64,000 nt of DNA from Opitutaceae bacterium (GTDB lineage Bacteria; Verrucomicrobiota; Verrucomicrobiia; Opitutales; Opitutaceae). This document shows positions 44,849-52,062 of this stretch, piece after piece; position 1 is the stretch's first letter; every line of letters begins with the position of its first letter. The DNA lies in the NCBI GenBank assembly GCA_028281165.1, contig JANQKI010000253.1:1-64000 (forward strand). The letters run 5' to 3'. The translations under genes were made by a program, and so were the position numbers. The notes under the pieces are model-generated. The model made no database searches. It saw only the letters and a program-made list of their open reading frames with translations, and had not been told where the DNA came from.

Positions 44849-45451
44849 CTAGATTTCGCTCGAAAGACTCAGGTCGGAACTAGCAGTGCCTTCCAGTTCT
44901 TCCAGTTCTCTTCTCAATCTCTCGGCTTCTTCCAACGCATCACGTTCACGTTGCTCCATTTCATCTAGTGTTTTCTTGCGCTCCAAGGCCGCTGCCTTCT
45001 TGGCCTGAAGAGCCTTGAGGTCTGCTTCGGCGCTTTCGGCGCGAGCTGTCATCTCGTCGAGCTCTGTATCGGTAATTCTAAAGCCTTCCGCGATATCCAG
45101 TTCCTCTTGAATTTGGGCTTTCTCTTTTTCCTGAGATCTTTTCTGAACCGCAATCGCCTGACTATAAGCTCTTTGCTGCGCTAGCTCATTCTGTCTTTTC
45201 GCTTCCTTGCTTTGCTGGATGGCCCCGATAGTAGCCCCAACGATGGCTCCGGCTGCTCCGGCTGCTGCTATTGTACCGGTGTCGCCGCCTGCCAGGGCCC
45301 CTGCTCCTGCTCCGACCAGCGCGCCGGTTCCTCCTCCCTTCACTGTTTTTGAAGTAGCAGGACCTGCACAGCCCCATTGGAACGCCAAAATTGTCACGGA
45401 AACAATTGCTGCTACCGTATTCCTTAGTACTAAAGCCCTGTTCATACCCAT
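44849..45451 (-). CDS. Glycine-zipper/coiled-coil lipoprotein
   Basis: 200 residues. The signal peptide ends in a lipobox-like Q-W-G-C (Cys about residue 28). A glycine-zipper segment (about 38-78: G-A-L-V-G-A-G-A-G-A-L-A-G-G and a second half) is followed by a long charged coiled coil (about 80-190). The YMGG/SmpA-type glycine zippers are membrane-inserting; the coiled coil could reach into the periplasm. The gene is divergent from the stator-like operon with 217 bases between, where promoters for both must lie. Confidence 0.75.
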   Translation of the reverse strand: MGMNRALVLRNTVAAIVSVTILAFQWGCAGPATSKTVKGGGTGALVGAGAGALAGGDTGTIAAAGAAGAIVGATIGAIQQSKEAKRQNELAQQRAYSQAIAVQKRSQEKEKAQIQEELDIAEGFRITDTELDEMTARAESAEADLKALQAKKAAALERKKTLDEMEQRERDALEEAERLRRELEELEGTASSDLSLSSEI

Positions 45452-45668
45452 ATTAACTACGCAATCGCCTTTATGATTGGATTCGTTGTAACGGTGGTCA
45501 TCGCAACTTTTTTGCTGACCATCGAAAATGTGCTTTGTTTCTGCAAATTTGCAATGTCGAAAATCGTTTGAAGGTTGCCCATAATTTAGGAACAGAGGCT
45601 GGATCTAACGGTTTTAGCGTGTACAATAGTTGAATCCCCCTATCATACGATAACGTAACAGATACCAC

Positions 45669-46520
45669 ATGAAGAACAAAGGGTTTTTCTCCCAAGATTT
45701 TATCGTCCAGGTAGTCGGGCTGGTTTTCTCCATAGTCTTCGTATATTCAATATACAGTAACTACATTTGGCCTAAGGCTCAAAACATCGAGATAACCACA
45801 CGACTGCAGGCAAGTCAGAACCCGGAAGCGCCGATCGAGACGAATCGATCCATTGCTGTCATCTTAAAGAACCACGAGCAGATGTTTTGTCTGATGCTCA
45901 TGCTTTGGGCGTGCATCATTATTGGATACAAATTTTTTCGAGTGCATGGCGAGCAGTCCATGCAAGGCTACCAGTTCCTCAACATTTCGCGAGGCGAGCG
46001 TATTATTCCCGAGGAAGCTCTGATTCATCACAAAGACGTTGAAGGTCAGATGCGTCGAAATGGTCGATTGCGAAACAAGATTCTGCCGGACGTGATTCTG
46101 GCAGCCCTTCATCGCTTCGATTCCACGCAGTCAATTCAAGACGCCTCGCATGCCGTTCAAGAGCGCACGGCTATGGCTTATGAGCAACTGGAGTCCGACT
46201 TGTCCCTCGTACGCTACATTGCCTGGGCCATTCCGTCCGTTGGATTTATTGGAACAGTGCGTGGTATCGGTGAAGCCCTTTCTCATGCGGACAAGGCAAT
46301 TAAGCTTGGCGATATCAGCGATGTAACAGCGAGTTTGGGTCTGGCTTTCAATTCTACGCTGATTGCTCTCGTGCTCAGTATCGTACTCATGTTTTTCGTT
46401 CATCTGCTTCAGTCGAAGCAGGAGCACTTGCTGATAGATCTGGAGGACTTCGCCACCAAGAAGGTTGTTGGGATGATGAAGAAACCCGAAAGCGAAGAAA
46501 GCAAGATTTCCTTTACCTGA
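45669..46520 (+). CDS. MotA/TolQ/ExbB-type proton-channel protein
   Basis: 283 residues with four predicted membrane helices: about 8-30, 65-87, and the conserved pair at about 175-197 and 215-245. The pore motif 'PSVGFIGTVRGIGEAL' and the later 'TASLGLAFNSTLIALVLSIVLMFFVHLL' are the TolQ/ExbB/MotA signature, with the channel-lining Thr/Ser. The cytoplasmic loop (about 90-170) is long. Such proteins pentamerise around a dimer of ExbD/MotB-like subunits and let protons through to drive movement. The two vWA proteins encoded downstream supply the matching subunit. First gene of a four-gene operon. Confidence 0.88.
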   Translation: MKNKGFFSQDFIVQVVGLVFSIVFVYSIYSNYIWPKAQNIEITTRLQASQNPEAPIETNRSIAVILKNHEQMFCLMLMLWACIIIGYKFFRVHGEQSMQGYQFLNISRGERIIPEEALIHHKDVEGQMRRNGRLRNKILPDVILAALHRFDSTQSIQDASHAVQERTAMAYEQLESDLSLVRYIAWAIPSVGFIGTVRGIGEALSHADKAIKLGDISDVTASLGLAFNSTLIALVLSIVLMFFVHLLQSKQEHLLIDLEDFATKKVVGMMKKPESEESKISFT

Positions 46521-46534
46521 GTATCCATTGAATA

Positions 46535-48007
46535 ATGACGACTTTAGGACTTGAGTTAAGCGACGTTGGGATCCACGCCGTAGTGATTGAAGGGGATGGC
46601 TCCTCTCGGACTCTGAATCTGGGAGCGGATTCCGAACGTTATCCGGCGTTCGCATGCGTGAAAGACGGAGGACTTGTCTTTGGGCCCGAGGCGCAGGAGC
46701 TTTCCATGGTTTATCCGAGGCGCGCTTGCTCTGAGTTCATCGATGATCTTTCTTTTCAGGCTACTGTCTTGGAAGGTTACCGAGGTCGTTTCACGTATTC
46801 GCAACTTGCCTACAAGTTTTTTGAGCAGCTCGTAGCTCGAGTGCGCGAGGAGGTAGAGAATATCGATCATACCGTATTGGCTGTTCCAGGACATTTCCTT
46901 GAATCTAATGAGAAGTCCGAGGAACGTCTGGGCTTGCTGCTGGGGATCTTCAACGACCTTGATATTCCGTTCGCTGGAATTCTCGATATGGCAGCGGCCT
47001 CGCTTTACAGCGAAGGGCTTTGGCATGTGCCCGAGGGGGAGTGCATTTTCCATGTGGACCTTCTCTTGCATGCCACGCATATCTCTGTTTTCCACAAGCA
47101 AGCTGGATTGAAGCGAGTCTACTTCGCTCGGCTGCCCCAGCATGGCTTTGGTAAAATGCAAGAGCGTTTTGCAGGAGCTTTGGCGAACCGATTTCTTCAG
47201 CAGACTTCCTTTGACGTCAAAATAGATCGAAAAATCGAGAGAGCTTTTCACGCCCAGACTCGCGATATGCTTTTGCAACTAGGCCGAGTGGGCGAGGCTA
47301 GTCTCGAAGTGTCCACTCGAGAGAAATCGCGGCAGATGACGATCTCCAAAGAGATTGTAGCCATCGATCTGGCGCCGCAGGTCAAGATTCTAACGCAAAT
47401 GCTGCTTCGGGCGGTTAACGACTTCGCTGGCAAGGATGAGTCTATCCAGATCTGCTTATCGGAGAGAGCAGCAGCTATTCAGGGCTTAAAGGAATCGATC
47501 ATTTCTCAAGGGATTGGCCAAGTTAACGAGCTTCCTTTGGAAAGCGCGGCTTTTGGGGCTGCCAATTACGGCAAGAGCTGGGAGGCGGTCGACAACGTTG
47601 AGGAAATCAGAGTTGAAACCGGCATCGATCTGGAAGGCATTTCTGACGGCTCTGCTAATGGTGGCGTTTCGCAACAGTTGGGTGTGGCGCGTTTGCTAAA
47701 GGAAGGCAGATCGCTCAATCCAACTCATATTGTCTGCGATGGATTGGCCTATGAGCTTTCTAAAGAGGAATTCGTTTTAGGGGTAGGGGAAAGCGAGGAT
47801 TATGATCTCATGGTGGATCGGCATGAAGGAAGCGCTCCATTCGAGCTTTGTCGTGTCCTGAAAATCGAAGATCGTTGGGTGCTTTCAGATTCGAAAAACG
47901 ACGTGATCGATGCGAGTTCAAGGTCGGGAATCAAAGGAGGAGATTCCTTGCAAGTGACGATTTTAGGACGAACGAAGAATCTACTATTCGTTCATTGTCT
48001 CGTGTAA
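46535..48007 (+). CDS. Hsp70/actin-fold protein with FHA-like C-terminal domain
   Basis: 490 residues. Residues 1-380 follow the Hsp70/actin ATPase plan: 'LGLELSDVGIHAVVI' (phosphate-1-like), 'YPAFACVKDGGLVFGPEAQ', 'DHTVLAVPGHFLES', 'DLDIPFAGILDMAAASLYSEG' and a late 'LPLESAAFGAANYG'. The canonical Gly-rich phosphate-2 loop is weak (F-H-V-D-L-L-L-H), so ATP hydrolysis is uncertain. Residues about 405-490 ('FVLGVGESEDYDLMVDRHEGSAP..LCRVLKIEDRWVLSDSK') look like an FHA domain, which would bind phosphothreonine peptides. It lies 14 bases after the channel gene and ahead of the two vWA genes. A cytoplasmic regulator or assembly factor of the channel complex is my inference. Confidence 0.72.
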   Translation: MTTLGLELSDVGIHAVVIEGDGSSRTLNLGADSERYPAFACVKDGGLVFGPEAQELSMVYPRRACSEFIDDLSFQATVLEGYRGRFTYSQLAYKFFEQLVARVREEVENIDHTVLAVPGHFLESNEKSEERLGLLLGIFNDLDIPFAGILDMAAASLYSEGLWHVPEGECIFHVDLLLHATHISVFHKQAGLKRVYFARLPQHGFGKMQERFAGALANRFLQQTSFDVKIDRKIERAFHAQTRDMLLQLGRVGEASLEVSTREKSRQMTISKEIVAIDLAPQVKILTQMLLRAVNDFAGKDESIQICLSERAAAIQGLKESIISQGIGQVNELPLESAAFGAANYGKSWEAVDNVEEIRVETGIDLEGISDGSANGGVSQQLGVARLLKEGRSLNPTHIVCDGLAYELSKEEFVLGVGESEDYDLMVDRHEGSAPFELCRVLKIEDRWVLSDSKNDVIDASSRSGIKGGDSLQVTILGRTKNLLFVHCLV

Positions 48008-48037
48008 CATAAATTTAATTACAACTAATTTGAAATC

Positions 48038-49102
48038 TTGAAATTCAAACGAAAAGACACGGAGATTTTCAGCCTTTCCTTTTTGGATTGCGTTTGCTGC
48101 GGCTTTGGAGCCGTGCTCCTGCTTTTTGTGATAACCGCCAGCCGCAAGGCGGACACCCAGCTAGAGTTGAGGGCTCAGATCGATATCATCATCGGTCAAA
48201 TGGAGGATGAGATCGATAAGAAGAATATTACCATCGCCAATCTTCGCAGGTCGCTAACCATTGAGCGAAAGCGCAATCAGGATTCGATCATCACGCTGAA
48301 GGAAAAGAATAAGCTGAAGACCGAATTGGATGAAGAGCTTTCGTTGCTTCTAGCCAAACTGATGTCCTTGGAGGAGGCTCTTGGCAAGCTGATGAAAGAC
48401 AAGGAGAACATGCCAACTCAGGAAGAGGAACCTCCTCTTCCGATTCCCAACGAGGAGAAGCGACAGTATTTGACGGGATTCGATATGCTTGGGGACAACG
48501 TGCTTTTTCTCATCGAAGCTTCAGGTGGTATGACTAGCGATACTCAGGCTGAAGCCCAAGAGTTCATTGGCGCCGAAGATGACGAGAAGAGAAAGGCTCC
48601 CAAGTGGTCTCGCGTAAAGAAGGCCATGCAGTGGTTGATTGGAAATTTGAAGTTGGAATCCAACTACAAAGTCGTATTTTTCAATAATGAAATTCATGCC
48701 GTCACCACGAGATCAGGACAAGAGTGGTTCGATCCATCAGATCCAGATCTGACGGAAGAAGTGCTTGAAGAGATTGACAAGTTTGTGCCCAACGATGGCG
48801 CGAATCTCGAACGCGCTTTTGTAATGGTAAATGAGATGCCGATTGAGCCAGACCGGGTTATTCTGATCGTGGATGGACTGCCAACCCAAGCTGATTCCTA
48901 CGATGCTCCTTCCGCGCTCGAAGATCATGACCGCATGAATATGTTTCGCATTGCCAGGAAGGCTCTGACTACCCCGATTCCCATAAATACGTTACTCTTC
49001 CCCATGAAGGGCGACCCTGCGGCCGCCGTTCATTACTGGCGTCTTTCAGACGAAAATGGAGGAGCCATGGTTTGTCCCTCCAGGACTTGGCCGGATATCT
49101 GA
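48038..49102 (+). CDS. Membrane-anchored coiled-coil vWA protein (degenerate MIDAS)
   Basis: 354 residues from a TTG start (no ATG covers the membrane segment). A membrane helix at about 11-33 contains 'FSLSFLDCVCCGFGA', with Asp17 at the place of the proton-binding Asp of ExbD/TolR/MotB. A coiled coil (about 40-125) and a Pro/Glu linker lead to a vWA domain (about 150-350). The metal-site motif DxSxS reads E160-A-S-G-G, so metal binding is doubtful; 'VILIVDGLPTQAD' is intact. It probably pairs with the downstream paralogue and with the MotA-like protein. The 3' end is one base from the next start codon. Confidence 0.75.
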   Translation: MKFKRKDTEIFSLSFLDCVCCGFGAVLLLFVITASRKADTQLELRAQIDIIIGQMEDEIDKKNITIANLRRSLTIERKRNQDSIITLKEKNKLKTELDEELSLLLAKLMSLEEALGKLMKDKENMPTQEEEPPLPIPNEEKRQYLTGFDMLGDNVLFLIEASGGMTSDTQAEAQEFIGAEDDEKRKAPKWSRVKKAMQWLIGNLKLESNYKVVFFNNEIHAVTTRSGQEWFDPSDPDLTEEVLEEIDKFVPNDGANLERAFVMVNEMPIEPDRVILIVDGLPTQADSYDAPSALEDHDRMNMFRIARKALTTPIPINTLLFPMKGDPAAAVHYWRLSDENGGAMVCPSRTWPDI

Positions 49103-49103
49103 G

Positions 49104-50204
49104 ATGAATAAGAAAAAGCGAAAGAATAACGTATTCAGTCTTTCATTTCTCGACTGTATTTGCTGCGGGTTCGGGGCTATTATCTTATTGTTCATCGTAT
49201 CCATGGGAGTGAAGGCTAAGGAAATCAGCGAGCTGCGTGAAGCTCTGGAGCGTATCATTCAGCAAAGACTCTTGCAGGTTAGCGAATTCGAAATGCAGAC
49301 TGAAGAGCTCTCGATCTTATTAGCTATTGAGACCGAAAAGCGGAAGAAGGTCGAGGATGAGATCTCCTCTTTGGAAGCGATGATTGCCGAGCTCAAGAAT
49401 CAGATTCAGGACAAGAAGTTCAGCGAGGATAAAATGCTTGTCGATTTGGACGAGCTTAAGAAGGAACTGGCGGTTCTGCAGGTCGATATCGATATCGAAC
49501 AAAAGCAAATCGAGCCAACTCCAGTTGGAGTTCCGGTCGAGAGCAACTATATCGCTTTCGTTATCGATACTTCTGGCAGTATGCGTGATTCCAGTACGGG
49601 GATGATTTGGAGTTACGTTGTACAGAAATTCGAGGAAACCGTACAATCCTATCCCGAAGTCAAAGGTATTCAACTTTTGGATGCGGATGGACACTTCATC
49701 ATGGGACGAGGCATGCGGCGCAAATGGATGGACGATTCCCCGGAAACCAGAAACCTAATGGTGCGTTCCGTTCGGCTTTATCCCTATGAGAGCGATAGCA
49801 ACCCCATGCCAGGAGTCGTGAGAGCTATCCGCACTCTCGCCGAACCTGAGAACGAGGAAATGAAGATGGGAATCTATATCTTCGGGGACGAGTTTGCCGG
49901 GCGAAACTCGGATGCGATTCTCAATACTATTGATAGGATCAATAAGAACAAGGATGGCGATCGCATCGTGCGTATCAATGCCATCGGATTTCCCAACATG
50001 ATTCGGCAAGCTCTCTCCTTGAGCCAATCCGGTTTGCGGTTCGCTTCGCTTATGCGACGCTTAACGTTCGATAACGATGGAGCTTTCGTCGCTTTGGAAC
50101 GTCAATCCCTGATGGAAATCGAAAAAGAGAATCGAGATAGATACCCTCGCCTTCCTCCAAGGCAGCCTACCGGACCATCCATTATCTTTGGTCCTGGAAT
50201 TTAA
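49104..50204 (+). CDS. Membrane-anchored coiled-coil vWA protein (intact MIDAS)
   Basis: 366 residues from the ATG at 49104, one base after the previous stop; an earlier in-frame start (49056) only overlaps that gene. The same layout as the upstream gene: basic tail, membrane helix with 'FSLSFLDCICCGFGA' and Asp17 in the same register, coiled coil (about 38-135) and a vWA domain (about 148-350). Here the MIDAS motif D155-T-S-G-S159 is intact, with 'GIYIFGDEF' later. Tail ends in Pro/Arg/Ile-rich residues. Predicted as an ExbD/MotB-type partner whose vWA arm engages a periplasmic ligand in a metal-dependent way. Confidence 0.78.
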   Translation: MNKKKRKNNVFSLSFLDCICCGFGAIILLFIVSMGVKAKEISELREALERIIQQRLLQVSEFEMQTEELSILLAIETEKRKKVEDEISSLEAMIAELKNQIQDKKFSEDKMLVDLDELKKELAVLQVDIDIEQKQIEPTPVGVPVESNYIAFVIDTSGSMRDSSTGMIWSYVVQKFEETVQSYPEVKGIQLLDADGHFIMGRGMRRKWMDDSPETRNLMVRSVRLYPYESDSNPMPGVVRAIRTLAEPENEEMKMGIYIFGDEFAGRNSDAILNTIDRINKNKDGDRIVRINAIGFPNMIRQALSLSQSGLRFASLMRRLTFDNDGAFVALERQSLMEIEKENRDRYPRLPPRQPTGPSIIFGPGI

Positions 50205-50298
50205 AGGCCGCAGCTTGCTTTTCCTGTTGGGGTAAATGGTTTTGCTGATGCATCCTCTTGCCTAAATCGCGACAAGAGTGTGTTCTCATACGAAATTC

Positions 50299-50835
50299 AT
50301 GAGTCCCAAGAATATACTTGTTTGGAGCTTCAGTCTTTTCTCCTTCCTTCTCGTGGCCTTGCTAGGCTTCGGTCTCATCCTCCCCAGCGATTATAAAATT
50401 GAGCGGGAAATAGCGATCAGCTCCTCTTCTGACGAAGTTCATAAATTCGTCGGCGATCTATCTCAATGGGATAAATGGACGCCTTGGAAAGAAGCTGACC
50501 CTACCTTGAAAATTACTTTGGGCGACCAAGTAAAAGGTGTTGGAGCTTCTCAATCCTGGCGAGGGAAAGACGGTGCGGGGCGTCTCGTATTCATAAAGAG
50601 CGATCCCGAGGAAGGTGTGGCTTTTGAAATGCAATTCAACAACGACACCAACAAGACGTTAGGCTCCGTTTCGTATCGAGGCAACAATGACGATGTAATC
50701 GTCACCTGGACGATGCAGGGCGGTTTGGATATTCCGATTATTGGGCCCTATTTCGCGCTTATGATCGGTTCGAACGCGGGCCCGATGTTCGATAAAGGCT
50801 TGGCCAATTTAAAGAGAGTGGTGGAAAATTCCTAG
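50299..50835 (+). CDS. SRPBCC (START-like) family protein
   Basis: 178 residues from the ATG at 50299; a GTG at 50278 is a weaker alternative. An N-terminal membrane helix (about 6-28), then a START/polyketide-cyclase-like domain: 'IEREIAISSSSDEVHKFVGDLSQWDKWTPW', 'GVGASQSWRG', 'VTWTMQGGLDIPIIGPYFALM' and 'GPMFDKGLANLKRVVE'. These helix-grip proteins bind hydrophobic ligands. It follows the vWA operon by 95 bases on the same strand and could be cotranscribed, but nothing ties it functionally. Confidence 0.85.
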   Translation: MSPKNILVWSFSLFSFLLVALLGFGLILPSDYKIEREIAISSSSDEVHKFVGDLSQWDKWTPWKEADPTLKITLGDQVKGVGASQSWRGKDGAGRLVFIKSDPEEGVAFEMQFNNDTNKTLGSVSYRGNNDDVIVTWTMQGGLDIPIIGPYFALMIGSNAGPMFDKGLANLKRVVENS

Positions 50836-50838
50836 ATT

Positions 50839-52062
50839 CTATCTTTCCGAGAACGCATTCATCTTCGCCCGTAGTAAAGGCTTAAGCAAGTAGTCTAGAA
50901 TGCTTTTCTTGCCGGTCAGTATGTCTACTTCAACTACCATGCCAGGAATTATAGACAATTCCTCGTCATTGTTTCTCAAAGACCTATCTCCAGTCCGTAC
51001 TTTTATCTGATAAAAGCTCTCACCCTGTTCATTGGTAAATGTATCCGCGCTGATCTGTTCCACCGTTCCATCAAGTCCGCCGTAAATGGAAAAATCGTAA
51101 GCCGTAAGCTTAACGGTAGCTTTTTGTTTCGGTCTAATAAAAGCAATGTCCGACGGGTTTATGTTGGCTTCGACCAGCAATGAACCCTCCAGAGGCACAA
51201 TTTCAACAATGGGAGCTCCTGGCTGGATGACGCCTCCTATGGTGTTGATGTGAACCTTGTTGATCGTGCCGTAAACGGGTGAGCGAATAGTGGCTCGTTT
51301 AACTTTGTCCTCGTAGGCCCCGATGCTTTCCTCCAGCTGCTCTAATTTAGAGCTGGTCTCATTTCGCCGCGCCATGACTTCGTTCATGTAGTCGGCTCGA
51401 ATCTTCAACAACTCGCCTTCTAGATCGTTTACTGCTGTCTCAAGACGGAGCAGCTCTACACGAGAAACGACGCCAGTCTCAGCTAGCGGCTTTGTAATGT
51501 CCAATTCACTACGTTTTAGTTCGAGGCTTTTTGAAAGGTATTCCTCGTTTCGTATCAGATTGGTTCGCCTGGTGTTGAAGAGAGTCGTTTCGCTTTTTAC
51601 CAAATCCTGCCGATTGTCCAAAATGATCTGCGGAAAATCGATCGATTCGCTCTCGCTCGCTTCCGCATTGAGTCTTGCGACTTTTGCCAGCAAGTTGTCG
51701 TAACCCGCCTTGTTTTCGCGGTAGTTGGCCGAGAAGGCTGTATCATCGATCAACAACAGGACTTGTCCCTCTTCTACAGTTTGCCCTTCTTCGATATAGA
51801 TATCCGATAGAATGCCGCCTTCAAGACTCTGCACGATTTTTGTGGATCCAGAGGGGATGACCTTCCCTTGACCTCGTGTTACTTCATTAACCTTGGCATT
51901 TGCAGCCCAAATTATGAATACAACTACGAAGGCGGTTATAGCGAACAGCAGTATATTCGCATAGGGCATCTTTTCCTCGAGAAAGGCCGCCTTGCAATCA
52001 GCAATAAAGTCGAGATCCTCCGTTTGGACCTTACCGTTTTCTTCTTTCACTTCCTGACTCAT
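50839..52062 (-). CDS. HlyD-type periplasmic adaptor of type I secretion
   Basis: 407 residues. Membrane helix (about 35-57), 'GQGKVIPSGSTKIVQSLEGGILSDIYIEEGQTVEEGQVLLLID', a long alpha-helical hairpin (about 120-270), a lipoyl/barrel part 'ATIRSPVYGTINKVHINTIGGVIQPGAPIVEIVPLE' and C-terminal 'VEVDILTGKKSILDYLLKPLLRAKMNAFSER', the typical end of LapC/HlyD adaptors. It links the inner-membrane ABC transporter to TolC. The start overlaps the ABC stop (ATGA). Confidence 0.94.
   Translation of the reverse strand: MSQEVKEENGKVQTEDLDFIADCKAAFLEEKMPYANILLFAITAFVVVFIIWAANAKVNEVTRGQGKVIPSGSTKIVQSLEGGILSDIYIEEGQTVEEGQVLLLIDDTAFSANYRENKAGYDNLLAKVARLNAEASESESIDFPQIILDNRQDLVKSETTLFNTRRTNLIRNEEYLSKSLELKRSELDITKPLAETGVVSRVELLRLETAVNDLEGELLKIRADYMNEVMARRNETSSKLEQLEESIGAYEDKVKRATIRSPVYGTINKVHINTIGGVIQPGAPIVEIVPLEGSLLVEANINPSDIAFIRPKQKATVKLTAYDFSIYGGLDGTVEQISADTFTNEQGESFYQIKVRTGDRSLRNNDEELSIIPGMVVEVDILTGKKSILDYLLKPLLRAKMNAFSER

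Noticed and set aside
46556-47278. 240-codon open frame on the - strand
   Set aside because: Entirely antisense to the Hsp70-like gene, whose motifs are clear; composition looks like a shadow frame.
45669-50204. Zorya defence system
   Set aside because: The MotA-like gene suggested ZorA, but the partners lack the OmpA-like peptidoglycan domain of ZorB and no ZorC/ZorD or ZorE homologue follows.
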